Origin: Rubrivivax sp.
GTDB taxonomy: Bacteria > Pseudomonadota > Gammaproteobacteria > Burkholderiales > Burkholderiaceae_C
Direction: 5' to 3'
Length of the DNA: 64,000 nucleotides
Assembly: GCA_027487905.1 (NCBI GenBank)
Contig: JAIYCR010000070.1
Coordinates: 1 to 64,000, forward strand
The translations under genes were made by a program, and so were the position numbers. The notes beneath the pieces are model-generated. The model was given only the letters and a program-made list of their open reading frames with translations. It was not told the origin of the DNA and ran no database searches. This document shows, in pieces, positions 15,149 through 23,564 of the stretch (its first letter is position 1; the number at the start of each line of letters is the position of its first letter).

Positions 15149-16735
15149 ATGCCTTCCCGACCGCCTTCCCCGCCGCCTTCCCCACGGCCTTCCGCGCGGC
15201 CTTCTGGTCCCCGCCCTTCGGACCCCGCACGCCGACGCGGCTCCTCGCCTTCGAGCCGCGCGCCCGAGGCCACCCCGCGGCCGGTGGGCAGCGGCGGTGG
15301 CGTGGGCGTCGCGCTGGCCGAACTGCTGCCCTGGGTGGCGCAGTCGGTCTCCTCTGTGCTCGGTGGCGAGTCTCTGACCCCGGCGCTCGCCCGCGTGCCG
15401 CCCGACCGTCGCGCCGGCACCCAGGCGCTGAGCTTTCACGTGCTGCGCCGGCTGGCGCCCGCTGAGGCCGCGCTGCGCAGCCTGGTGGAGCGAGAGCCCC
15501 CACCGGCCACCGCCGGCCTGCTGCGGGTGGGCCTGGCGCTGCTGTGGCGCATCGACGCCGACGAAGCCCTGCCCTACGGCGAGCACACCGTGGTCGACCA
15601 GTGCGTGCAGGCCGAGCGGCAGCACGGCAGCCTCCCCGGCCTGGTGAATGCCGTGCTTCGGCGCTGGCTGCGCGAGGCCGCCTGGCGCGAGCACGAACTG
15701 CTTCGCGACGACCCCACCGCCTTGAACCTGCCGCCCTGGTGGTGGCAGCGCCTGAACGCCGACTGGCCGGCGCAAGCCCGTGCGCTGGCCGGCGCCGCCC
15801 GCCGGGCGCCGCCGATGACGCTGCGGGTGAACGCGCGCCGCGGACACCGCGACGATTACCTGCAGCGGCTGCACGCTGCCGGGCTGGACGCCCGGCCCGA
15901 CCCCACGGGCCTGGCCCCGCATGCGCTGCTGCTGCGCCAGCCGGTGCCGGTGGACCGGCTGCCGGGCTTCGCGCAGGGTGCGGTGTCGGTGCAGGACCTG
16001 GCCGCGCAGCGCGCCGCCCCCCTGCTGCTCGACGCCTTGAGCCGCGACGCGGGGTGGCCAGGCGGCCAGGGTGAGCCCGCGCCCCGCGGGGAACCGGCCC
16101 GCCGCGCCGGGCGCCGGCCGCGGGTGCTCGACGCCTGCGCAGCGCCGGGCGGCAAGACCGCCCACCTGCTGGAGCTGGCCGACCTGGACCTGCTCGCGCT
16201 GGACAGCGACGGCGAACGCCTCCAGCGCGTGGACCAGACCCTCGCACGGCTGGGTCTGGCCGCGCGCACCCAGGTGGCCGATGCGGCACGACCGGACAGC
16301 TGGTGGGATGGCGAGCCCTTCGACGCCATCTTGCTGGACGCCCCCTGCAGCGGCTCGGGCGTGGTCAGGCGCCACCCGGACATCCCCTGGCTGAGACGGC
16401 CACGCGACATCGTCGAACTCGCGCGCACGCAGGACCGGCTGCTGCAGGCCCTGTGGCCGCTGCTGGCCCCGGGGGGCGTGCTGCTCTACGCCACCTGCTC
16501 GGTGTTCCGGGAGGAAGGCAGCGGGCGGATCGACGCTTTTTTGCAACGTCATCCAGGCGTCCAGCCCGGCCGACCGGGTGCTTCGCCCGGCCATCTGCTG
16601 GGGCTGCCGGACAATCCGGCCCATGAGCAGGCCTTGGCCGACGGCTTCTTCTACGCGCTGCTCCAACGCCCCCGTCACGCCGCCCCACATGACTGCGCGC
16701 CGCCCCCTGAACCGCAACCGCGCGACCGGCGCTGA
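15149..16735 (+). CDS. rsmB: 16S rRNA m5C967 methyltransferase
   Basis: RsmB (Sun, Fmu) methylates C967 of 16S rRNA using S-adenosylmethionine. The 528-residue protein has a Pro/Ser-rich N-terminal tail (1-45), a NusB-like RNA-binding domain (about 60-190) and the methyltransferase domain. The latter has the SAM motif LDACAAPGGKTAHLLEL (near 330), DAPCSGSGVVRRHPDIPW with one catalytic cysteine (near 395), and YATCSVFREEGSGRIDAF with the other (near 450). It is longer than usual because of the N-terminal tail and a Gly/Arg-rich insertion before the SAM motif (about 295-325). Its end overlaps the next gene by 47 bases. Confidence 0.95.
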   Translation: MPSRPPSPPPSPRPSARPSGPRPSDPARRRGSSPSSRAPEATPRPVGSGGGVGVALAELLPWVAQSVSSVLGGESLTPALARVPPDRRAGTQALSFHVLRRLAPAEAALRSLVEREPPPATAGLLRVGLALLWRIDADEALPYGEHTVVDQCVQAERQHGSLPGLVNAVLRRWLREAAWREHELLRDDPTALNLPPWWWQRLNADWPAQARALAGAARRAPPMTLRVNARRGHRDDYLQRLHAAGLDARPDPTGLAPHALLLRQPVPVDRLPGFAQGAVSVQDLAAQRAAPLLLDALSRDAGWPGGQGEPAPRGEPARRAGRRPRVLDACAAPGGKTAHLLELADLDLLALDSDGERLQRVDQTLARLGLAARTQVADAARPDSWWDGEPFDAILLDAPCSGSGVVRRHPDIPWLRRPRDIVELARTQDRLLQALWPLLAPGGVLLYATCSVFREEGSGRIDAFLQRHPGVQPGRPGASPGHLLGLPDNPAHEQALADGFFYALLQRPRHAAPHDCAPPPEPQPRDRR

Positions 16736-17462
16736 GGCGGCAGAGCACGCGGTCGACCCCCACCGCCGGGCTTGCGTGCTCGGTGCGCTGGGCGCGGGCG
16801 TGGCTGCCGCTGCGCTGCGGCCGACCACGGCGTGGGGCCAGGGGGTGGGGCCCGCGCCGCACGGGGCCTCGCTGCCGGTGTTGCCTGCGGCGTCCGGGGG
16901 CGCTGCGGCGGCCGGCTCGGGGCTCTCGGGGGGGCTGCCGCCCTTGCCGTCGAACGGCCAGGCGCCGCCGCTGCAGCCCCAGCCCCGCCCGAGCGGCATC
17001 CAGAGCCTGGAGCTGTCGCGCAGCGACGAAGGACTGCTGCTGGCCTTCGTGCTGGCCTTCGAGCTGCCGCGCAGCGTCGAGGACGCGCTGCTCAAGGGCC
17101 TGCCGCTGCACTTCACCGCGCAGGCCCAGCTGATGCGCGAACGCTGGTACTGGACCGACCGCCGCGTGGCCACTGCCGTGCGCGGGTGGCGCCTGACCTA
17201 CCAGCCGCTGACCCGGCGCTTCCGCGTCGGCCAGGGCGGGCTTGCGCAGAACCTGGACGATCTGGAGTCGGCGCTGGCCGCCTGCGCGCGTGCGTCCGCC
17301 TGGCGCATTGCCGAGCCGGCCCAGCTGGAAGACGGCGCGCGGCACTATGTCGAATTCAGCTATCGCCTGGACACCAGCCTGCTGCCGCGCCCCATGCAGA
17401 TCGGCATCGGTGGCCAGCCGGACTGGAACCTCGGCTTCGAACGCACGCTGCGCGTGGACTGA
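16689..17462 (+). CDS. DUF4390 secreted protein
   Basis: This 257-residue protein starts at ATG 16689, inside the end of rsmB. It has a Tat-like or Sec-like N-terminal region (PHRRACVLGALGAGVAAAAL, cut possibly near AWGQ), a low-complexity Ala/Gly/Pro-rich stretch to about residue 100, and then the DUF4390 domain with LPRSVEDALLKGLPLHFTAQ, MRERWYWTDRRVATAVRGWR and RFRVGQGGLAQNLDDLESAL. Function is unknown. It is almost always encoded between rsmB and ntrY in Burkholderiales, and here ntrY starts 15 bases later, which hints at an envelope role tied to that kinase. Confidence 0.9.
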   Translation: MTARRPLNRNRATGAEAAEHAVDPHRRACVLGALGAGVAAAALRPTTAWGQGVGPAPHGASLPVLPAASGGAAAAGSGLSGGLPPLPSNGQAPPLQPQPRPSGIQSLELSRSDEGLLLAFVLAFELPRSVEDALLKGLPLHFTAQAQLMRERWYWTDRRVATAVRGWRLTYQPLTRRFRVGQGGLAQNLDDLESALAACARASAWRIAEPAQLEDGARHYVEFSYRLDTSLLPRPMQIGIGGQPDWNLGFERTLRVD

Positions 17463-17477
17463 CGCGGCGCCCCGGCG

Positions 17478-19835
17478 ATGACCCGTCCCACGCGCTGGGC
17501 CCTTCTGGTGTCGGCCATCGCCAGCGTCGGGGCGGCCGCCGTGCTGCTGTTCCTGCTGTCGCTGGCCACCAACAACCGCGGCGACTTCGAGCAGCACTAC
17601 GTCTGGCTCTTCTGGGTCAACGTGAGCGTGGCCGGCGCGCTGCTGCTGGTGGTGGGCGTGGCGGCGATGCGGCTGGCCTCGCGCCTGCGCCGCGGCAAGT
17701 TCGGCAGCCGGCTGCTGTTCAAGCTCGCGGCCATCTTCGCGCTGGTGGGGGTGGTGCCGGGCGCCCTCATCTACACGGTGTCCTTCCAGTTCGTCTCCCG
17801 CAGCATCGAGACCTGGTTCGACGCCCGTGTCGACGGTGCGCTCGAGGCCGGCCTGAACCTCGGGCGTTCGGCGCTGGAAGCCCAGGCCGCCGACCTGGCG
17901 GAGAAGACCCGCATCGCCGCGGAGCGGCTCGAGGACAACGGCACCGGCGGCCCCACCGTGCTGGCGCTGGAGCGCATGCGCGAGCAGCTCGCGCTGCAGG
18001 AGCTGGTGCTGGTGTCGGGCAGCGGGCAGATCCTGCAGGTGGTCGGAGCGCCCGGCCGCGATGCCCGCAGCCTCGTGCTGCAGCCCGAGCGGCCACCGGC
18101 GGCCTGGCTGCGCGAGGCCCGCGCCCAGCGTGTGACCAGCCGCATCGAGGGCCTGGACGAGGAGGCCGGTGCGAATCCGGCTGCAGGTGCAGGTGCGGGT
18201 GCAGGTGCAGGGGCGGGTGCGGGTGTGAGTGCGAATGCGGCAAACCCCGCCGCCCGTGTCCGAGCGCTGGCCTGGCTGCCCAATCGCGCGGTGGCCCTGA
18301 CCGGCGAGGAACGCTTCCTGATGGCCACCGCGACCTTGTCGCCCACGCTGCTGGCCAATGCGCTGTCGGTGCAGGCGGCCTATCGCGAATACCAGCAGCG
18401 CGCGCTGGCCCGCGAGGGCCTCAAGCGCATGTATTTCGCCACCCTCACGCTCACGCTGGTGCTGGCGGTGTTCGCCGCGGTGCTGCTGGCCGTGGCGCTG
18501 GGCAACCAGCTGGCGCGGCCGCTGCTGCTGCTGGCCGAGGGCGTGCGCCAGGTGACCCAGGGCGACCTGAGCGTCAAGCCGGTGTTCGCCTCGCGCGACG
18601 AGCTGGGCGGCCTGACCCGTGCCTTCGCCGACATGACCGGCCAGCTCGCCGAGGCCCGCGACCTGGTCCAGCAAAGCGTGCTGCAGGTGGACAGCGCCCG
18701 CGCCAACCTGCAGACCATCCTGGACAACCTGTCCGCGGGCGTCATCGTCTTCGACCCCGCCGGTCGCATCGACACCGTCAACCCGGGCGCGACCCGCATC
18801 GTGCGGCTGCCGCTTTCGGCCTACCGCGGCCAGCCGCTGGGCGCCGTGCCCGGCCTGGCCGAGTTCGCCGCCACCGTCGAGCGCCGTTTCGAGACCCACC
18901 GGGCGAGCCCCGAAGCCGGCGAACGGGACCACTGGCAGGACTCCTTCGAGCTGCAGGTGGCGCCGCCCGCGGGCGCTCCGCCGCGGGCCGGCCTGACGCT
19001 GCTGGTGCGCGGCGCGGCGATGCCGCAGGGTGCTCGCCTGCTCGTCTTCGACGACATCTCCGACGTGGTCTCCGCCCAGCGGGTGCAGGCCTGGAGCGAG
19101 GTGGCGCGCCGCGTGGCCCACGAGATCAAGAACCCGCTGACGCCCATTCAGCTCTCGGCCGAGCGTCTGGCCCACCGCCTCACCGGCAAGCTGGAGGCCG
19201 CCGACGCAGCCATGCTCACCCGCTCGGTGGCCACCATCGTCGCGCAGGTGCAGTCGATGAAGACGCTGGTCAACGAGTTCCGCGACTACGCCCGGCTGCC
19301 CACCGCCCGGCTGCAGGCGCTGGATCTGAACGCGCTGGTGCAGGAGGTGCTGGGCCTCTACGCCGACGCCGCCGACAGCGGACGCCTGCAGGTGTCGCTG
19401 AGCAGCGAGCCGCTGATCATCCAGGGCGACGACACGCAGCTTCGCCAGGTGGTCCACAACCTGCTTCAGAACGCGCTGGACGCGGTGGCCGACCGCCCGG
19501 ACGGCCGCGTCTGCCTGGACACCGAGCGCCTGAGCGACGCCGCCGGCGCGCCGCGCGGCGCGCGCCTGAAGGTGAGCGACAACGGCCCGGGCATTGCCGA
19601 GTCGGTCTTGCAGCGCGCTTTCGAGCCCTATGTGACGACCAAGTCCAAGGGCACGGGGCTGGGCCTGGCTGTGGTGAAGAAGATCGCCGACGAGCACGGC
19701 GCCCGCGTCCGGCTGGCCAACCTTCCGGGGCCCGATTCCTCGCCCGGGGAAACGCCCCGCGCGGGGGGCGCGCAGGTTTCGATATCATTTTCGAACTTCG
19801 CGGCCGCCGAAGCTTCACCGAGCCTTCGCTCCTAG
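17478..19835 (+). CDS. ntrY: NtrY-like membrane sensor histidine kinase
   Basis: This 785-residue kinase has three membrane helices at the N-terminus (about 8-30, 38-62, 75-98), a long extracytoplasmic region (about 100-310), a fourth helix (about 318-345), HAMP (to about 400, QLARPLLLLAEGVRQVTQGD), a PAS domain (about 405-530), HisKA and HATPase. The phosphoacceptor His near 548 is in RVAHEIKNPLTPIQLSAERL. The N box is LLQNALDAV (near 660), G1 is DNGPGIAES (near 702) and G2 is KGTGLGLAVVKKI (near 725). It should phosphorylate the receiver protein encoded 36 bases downstream. The extracytoplasmic loop carries an Ala-Gly repeat (residues about 235-250). Confidence 0.94.
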   Translation: MTRPTRWALLVSAIASVGAAAVLLFLLSLATNNRGDFEQHYVWLFWVNVSVAGALLLVVGVAAMRLASRLRRGKFGSRLLFKLAAIFALVGVVPGALIYTVSFQFVSRSIETWFDARVDGALEAGLNLGRSALEAQAADLAEKTRIAAERLEDNGTGGPTVLALERMREQLALQELVLVSGSGQILQVVGAPGRDARSLVLQPERPPAAWLREARAQRVTSRIEGLDEEAGANPAAGAGAGAGAGAGAGVSANAANPAARVRALAWLPNRAVALTGEERFLMATATLSPTLLANALSVQAAYREYQQRALAREGLKRMYFATLTLTLVLAVFAAVLLAVALGNQLARPLLLLAEGVRQVTQGDLSVKPVFASRDELGGLTRAFADMTGQLAEARDLVQQSVLQVDSARANLQTILDNLSAGVIVFDPAGRIDTVNPGATRIVRLPLSAYRGQPLGAVPGLAEFAATVERRFETHRASPEAGERDHWQDSFELQVAPPAGAPPRAGLTLLVRGAAMPQGARLLVFDDISDVVSAQRVQAWSEVARRVAHEIKNPLTPIQLSAERLAHRLTGKLEAADAAMLTRSVATIVAQVQSMKTLVNEFRDYARLPTARLQALDLNALVQEVLGLYADAADSGRLQVSLSSEPLIIQGDDTQLRQVVHNLLQNALDAVADRPDGRVCLDTERLSDAAGAPRGARLKVSDNGPGIAESVLQRAFEPYVTTKSKGTGLGLAVVKKIADEHGARVRLANLPGPDSSPGETPRAGGAQVSISFSNFAAAEASPSLRS
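18178..18232. repeat. Ala-Gly coding 6-bp tandem repeat in ntrY
   Basis: The plus strand has about eight degenerate copies of a GGTGCA/GGTGCG hexamer. They encode alternating Ala-Gly in the extracytoplasmic loop of the kinase. Unit changes would keep frame. Confidence 0.8.
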
Positions 19836-19871
19836 TCTCCCCTTGCGCGCGCCATCCCCCTCCACCCTGGC

Positions 19872-20639
19872 ATGGCCAACATCCTTGTAGTTGACGACGA
19901 GCTGGGCATCCGGGCCTTGCTGTCGGAGATCCTCTTCGACGAGGGCCACGCCGTCGAGCTGGCCGAGAACGCCACCGCGGCACGCCGCGCGCGCGACCGC
20001 GGCCGGCCCGACCTGGTGCTGCTGGACATCTGGATGCCTGACGTGGACGGCATCAGCCTGCTCAAGGAATGGGGCGCCAACGGCCAGCTGGACATGCCCG
20101 TCATCATGATGAGCGGCCACGGCACCATCGACACCGCGGTGGAGGCCACCAAGGTGGGCGCGATGGCCTTCCTTGAAAAGCCCATCACGCTGCAGAAGCT
20201 GCTGCGCGCGGTCGAGCAAGGCCTGGCACGCCCGGCCCCGCGGCCAGCGGCGCCCCCGGCGCCGGCGCGGCCGCCGCTGGCCGCCTTCGCAGCGGGCCTG
20301 CTGCCCACCGAATCGCCGGCGCTCGCCGGCGCCGTGTCCTCGCTCAATGGCAGCGCTTCGCTGCACGGCGGCGGCAGCGCCGGGTCCGCCGCGGTTGAAG
20401 CGGCAGGGGCCCCGCAGCCGGCCGCCGGGCCGATGTCCGAACAGGTCTTCGAGCTCGACCGCCCGCTGCGCGAGGCGCGCGACGCCTTCGAGAAGAGCTA
20501 TTTCGAGTTCCACCTCGCCCGCGAGAACGGCAGCATGACCCGCGTGGCGGAGAAGACGGGGCTGGAGCGCACCCACCTCTACCGCAAGCTCAAGCAACTG
20601 GGCGTGGACCTGTCGCGCAACCGACGCAACAGCTTCTGA
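19872..20639 (+). CDS. ntrX: NtrX-like response regulator without AAA+ domain
   Basis: This 255-residue regulator has a receiver domain (1-120) with acidic pair D8/D9, phosphoacceptor D52 in VLLDIWMPDVDG and Lys in FLEKPIT. A Pro/Ala-rich linker (about 120-195) follows, then a C-terminal Fis-type HTH (about 205-250, FHLARENGSMTRVAEKTGLE and RTHLYRKLKQLGVDLSR). The central sigma-54-activating AAA+ domain of classical NtrX is absent, so it cannot act as a standard enhancer-binding protein. The receiver-plus-Fis layout resembles RegA/PrrA and is, as I recall, common for this locus in Burkholderiales. It forms a pair with the kinase just upstream. Confidence 0.93.
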   Translation: MANILVVDDELGIRALLSEILFDEGHAVELAENATAARRARDRGRPDLVLLDIWMPDVDGISLLKEWGANGQLDMPVIMMSGHGTIDTAVEATKVGAMAFLEKPITLQKLLRAVEQGLARPAPRPAAPPAPARPPLAAFAAGLLPTESPALAGAVSSLNGSASLHGGGSAGSAAVEAAGAPQPAAGPMSEQVFELDRPLREARDAFEKSYFEFHLARENGSMTRVAEKTGLERTHLYRKLKQLGVDLSRNRRNSF

Positions 20640-20661
20640 GCCGGCGCCAACCCCGCCCGGC

Positions 20662-20690
20662 TTGGCTGGCCGCCGCGCCACGGCTATACT
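20662..20690 (+). promoter_or_regulatory. Sigma-70 promoter of tRNA-Phe
   Basis: The -35 TTGGCT (20662-20667) and -10 TATACT (20685-20690) are 17 bases apart. Transcription would start just before the mature tRNA 5' end at 20701. Confidence 0.75.
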
Positions 20691-20700
20691 CCCGGGCTTC

Positions 20701-20776
20701 GGCCAAGTAGCTCAGTTGGTAGAGCAGCGGATTGAAAATCCGCGTGTCGGTGGTTCGATTCCGCCCTTGGCCACCA
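20701..20776 (+). tRNA. tRNA-Phe (GAA)
   Basis: The 76 bases fold as a full cloverleaf. The acceptor stem is GGCCAAG with CTTGGCC, the D-arm is GCTC-AGTTGGTA-GAGC, and the anticodon stem is GCGGA with TCCGC around loop TTGAAAA. The GAA anticodon reads UUC and UUU. The T-arm is GGTGG-TTCGATT-CCGCC. The CCA end is encoded. A promoter lies directly before it and a strong terminator after it, so it is a single-gene unit. Confidence 0.98.
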
Positions 20777-20821
20777 GACATCGATTTCGGGACGTTCCCC
20801 ACGATCCCGAGCGGTCCACAC

Positions 20822-20854
20822 AGCCCTGGAGCATCAACGCTCCAGGGCTTTTTG
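20822..20854 (+). terminator. Intrinsic terminator after tRNA-Phe
   Basis: An 11-bp perfect stem, AGCCCTGGAGC (20822-20832) and GCTCCAGGGCT (20839-20849), encloses the loop ATCAAC and is followed by TTTTTG. This is one of the clearest factor-independent terminators in the window. Confidence 0.93.
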
Positions 20855-21031
20855 TTGTCTGGCCCGGCTGCAATCCGAGCCTGAGGTTCGCGGGGATGGA
20901 ACGGTCGTGCGTGTTCTTCGAGCGCACGGCCATCGTCAGCCCTGCCTAGCGCTGCCTGATCGAGAAGTTCCCGAGCCTTCAAGCCGTCCGAAGGCGCGGC
21001 GCACGCCGCCGGCGCGTCGCCAGGCCTGCGC

Positions 21032-23434
21032 TCATGGCATGCCCGAAGGCCGCACCAGGCGCAGCACCTCGCCCACCCGCTCGCGGGCGATCTCCTCCGG
21101 GTGGAAGGGCAGCCGCGGCACTTCCTGCCGGGCGAAGAGCCGGGTCTGGTCGCTGCTGTGCGGCGAGGCCGGGTCGACGCTCTGACCGAAGCTCAGCAGC
21201 CCGCGGGCCACCGGCCCCCGCTCGTCGAAGCCGACGGCCTGCAGGTAGCTGGTGCCGTAGTCGATGACGATGCCGCGGGCGGTGATGCCCGGTGCGCGGC
21301 GATCGCCCAGGTTGTTCAGCACCCCTTCGGTGTCGTCGCCGCCGTGCAGTCCGATCGGCTCGGCACTGGTGATGGCGCGCTGCACGCTGCCCAGCGGCGC
21401 GTCGAGCGCGAAGCCCGCGCCGCGCACCTTCACCACTGCAGCGGCCAGGGCTTCCCAGACCTTGGGCGCCACCGCCGGGTCGCTCAGACGCAGACCGTCG
21501 GGCGTGGCGATCGGCCGGGCGCGGTCGAAGGGCACGCGGTGCACGTTGGGCAACGCGGAAGCGCTGCGCCAGAACTCGCGGAAGACATGCGCACCCCGGG
21601 CCGTCAGCTGGTTGCTGCGGTCCCATCCCTGCAGCGCGGTGCAGCCGTCGCGGGCCTGCGCCTGGGACGGCGGCGTGGCCGCGCAGGCGGCCAGCAGGTC
21701 GGGCAGCACCAGCCGGGCGGCGGTGTTGCGGTTGGCGAAGAGCTGGCCGAGCGCGGCCTCGGGCGTCACCGGGCCGCGGGCCATCAGCTCGGGCAGTTCG
21801 GTGAGCCCCGAGCGGGTGCGCAGCCGGCGGATCACGTCGTCGCCCACCAGCGGCGAGATGCCCTCGAACCGTTGGGCAGGGTGGGTGTAGAAGAAGCTGT
21901 CGTTGCTGTTGTGCACCCAGTCGCTGCGCACCGCCACCGGCATGCGCTCGATGGGCGTCACCCCCGGAACCGGCGAGCCTGCGTCGCGGCGCCAGTCGCA
22001 TTCGCTGCGCGAGCCGTCCACCACGGCAATGCGGGCGGCGCCGAGCAGCGCGGCGGCCGCACGGCTGGGCGCGCACCGGGCGAGCAGCGCCGCGTCCATG
22101 TCGGGCACGGCGCTCACGTCGGCGTACATCACCTGGCCCTGGCGGTCCGCCGCAACGGTGTTCACCCACGGCACGCCCAGGTTGCGCATGGCGGCCTGCA
22201 GGTCCTGCACCCGGGACGCGCTGCCGAAACCCAGCCAGGTGTCACCCGAGCGCACATTGCCGGTGTTGACGTCCTGCAGCGCGTAGGCGTTGCGCGCGGT
22301 CCAGTTCAGGCCCGCCCGGGGCAGCACCACCACCGGGCCGAAGCGGGTGCTCCAGGCGCCCACGCGCTGCACCCGGGTACTGCCGTCGGCCGCGCGCACG
22401 GTGATGTCCGCCTCGCGGCGCTGCATGCGGTGCACCTGCCCGTCCACGCGGTAGGCGGTGGGGTCGCCCTCCACCAGTTGCAGCTCGTGCAGGGTGAAGC
22501 GCACGCCCGTGGACACGGTGTGCGACCAGGCCACGTCGCGGTTGAAGCCGATCTGCACCCAGGGGGCCCAGCCGATGCTCGCGCCCATCACGTCCAGCTG
22601 CCCGGGGATGGTCAGGTGCATCTGCCAGAAGCGGTTGCTGCCCACCCAAGGGAAGTGCGGGTTGCCCAGCAGCACGCCGCGGCTGCCGGCACTGGTGTCG
22701 CGGCCGAAGGCCCAGGCGTTGGAGCCGTAGGGCGGATCGACCAGGCCGACCTCCCGGAAGGCGGCCACGGCTTCGGCCAGGGCGTCGGCGGAAACTGCCC
22801 CCGCCCGGGCTGCCGGGACTGTCGGGGCTGTCGCAGCGGCCGGCGATGCCGCGGGCGGCCGCGCGCCGACCACCGCGTCGGCCAGGGCCACCTGCCCGGC
22901 CTGCATGGACAGGATCTCGGTGAAGCGGCGGAAGTCCCGCAGGGTCATCGCCTGCACCCAGGGCTGCCCCTTGCAGGCCGCAGGCAGGTTGCCGGCCCGG
23001 TCCTGCAGGAAGCGGTTGTAGCCCGCCACCCAGCCACGGGCCATGGCCTGGCTGTTGCCGCTGGCCCGGCTCCAGGCCCGTTCCAGCGCCGCGTCGTCGA
23101 CCATCGTGGCCACATAGGCGTCGATCTGTTCGTTGGGCAGCCAGCGCAACCCGAGCAGGCCCTGGGCGCTGCCGCCGAAGTGGCGCGATCGTTCGCCGCG
23201 CACGGTGAGCAGCTGATCGGCCGTCAGGCACACGTTGTCCTGCGCATGCGCGTAGCCCACGCCATAGGCCAGCGTCTCCAGGTCGGGCGCGACGATGTGC
23301 GGCACGCCGTGGGCGGTGCGCGTGACGGTGGCGGTTCGGCTGTCGGTGCCGGGGGGCAGGCTCGCACAGCCGGCGAGCAGGGCGGCGGCGAGCAGGGCCG
23401 CGATCGATGACGGCTGGCTGGAAGTGGGGGTCAA
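21032..23434 (-). CDS. Penicillin acylase family lipoprotein
   Basis: This 800-residue Ntn-hydrolase is made as a precursor that cuts itself into two chains. The lipobox LLAGC near residue 22 predicts a lipid-anchored periplasmic or outer-membrane protein. The alpha-chain region spans about 30-200. A low-complexity Ala-rich spacer lies at 195-220. The new N-terminal nucleophile is Ser238 in PPYGSNAWAFGRDTS, followed by LLGNPHFPW and VNTVAADRQGQVMYAD. An Asn/Arg-rich end, as in aculeacin or acyl-homoserine-lactone acylases (PvdQ/QuiP), supports amide-hydrolase function. The substrate could be an acyl-homoserine lactone, a beta-lactam or another N-acyl compound. It stands alone between the tRNA and the catabolic cluster. 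Confidence 0.92.
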   Translation of the reverse strand: MTPTSSQPSSIAALLAAALLAGCASLPPGTDSRTATVTRTAHGVPHIVAPDLETLAYGVGYAHAQDNVCLTADQLLTVRGERSRHFGGSAQGLLGLRWLPNEQIDAYVATMVDDAALERAWSRASGNSQAMARGWVAGYNRFLQDRAGNLPAACKGQPWVQAMTLRDFRRFTEILSMQAGQVALADAVVGARPPAASPAAATAPTVPAARAGAVSADALAEAVAAFREVGLVDPPYGSNAWAFGRDTSAGSRGVLLGNPHFPWVGSNRFWQMHLTIPGQLDVMGASIGWAPWVQIGFNRDVAWSHTVSTGVRFTLHELQLVEGDPTAYRVDGQVHRMQRREADITVRAADGSTRVQRVGAWSTRFGPVVVLPRAGLNWTARNAYALQDVNTGNVRSGDTWLGFGSASRVQDLQAAMRNLGVPWVNTVAADRQGQVMYADVSAVPDMDAALLARCAPSRAAAALLGAARIAVVDGSRSECDWRRDAGSPVPGVTPIERMPVAVRSDWVHNSNDSFFYTHPAQRFEGISPLVGDDVIRRLRTRSGLTELPELMARGPVTPEAALGQLFANRNTAARLVLPDLLAACAATPPSQAQARDGCTALQGWDRSNQLTARGAHVFREFWRSASALPNVHRVPFDRARPIATPDGLRLSDPAVAPKVWEALAAAVVKVRGAGFALDAPLGSVQRAITSAEPIGLHGGDDTEGVLNNLGDRRAPGITARGIVIDYGTSYLQAVGFDERGPVARGLLSFGQSVDPASPHSSDQTRLFARQEVPRLPFHPEEIARERVGEVLRLVRPSGMP

Positions 23435-23564
23435 GGGCGCTCCTCAGGAGGTCGGAGGGCGGCGCCTTCTTGGGGGTGCCGTCGCTGGCGGCCTGATGCC
23501 CAGGGACGGTGGACGCGCCGCCCGGTGAAACCCCGGTGGGGGCGGGCGGTGCCGCAAGCTCACC

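Noticed and set aside
16365-19697. Very long minus-strand frame opposite rsmB-ntrY
   Set aside because: The plus strand encodes well-recognised rsmB, DUF4390 and ntrY. The opposite frame is low-complexity and has no family motifs.
20701-23434. Genomic island inserted at tRNA-Phe
   Set aside because: No integrase, no repeated tRNA 3' end further on, no insertion sequence, and base composition does not change.
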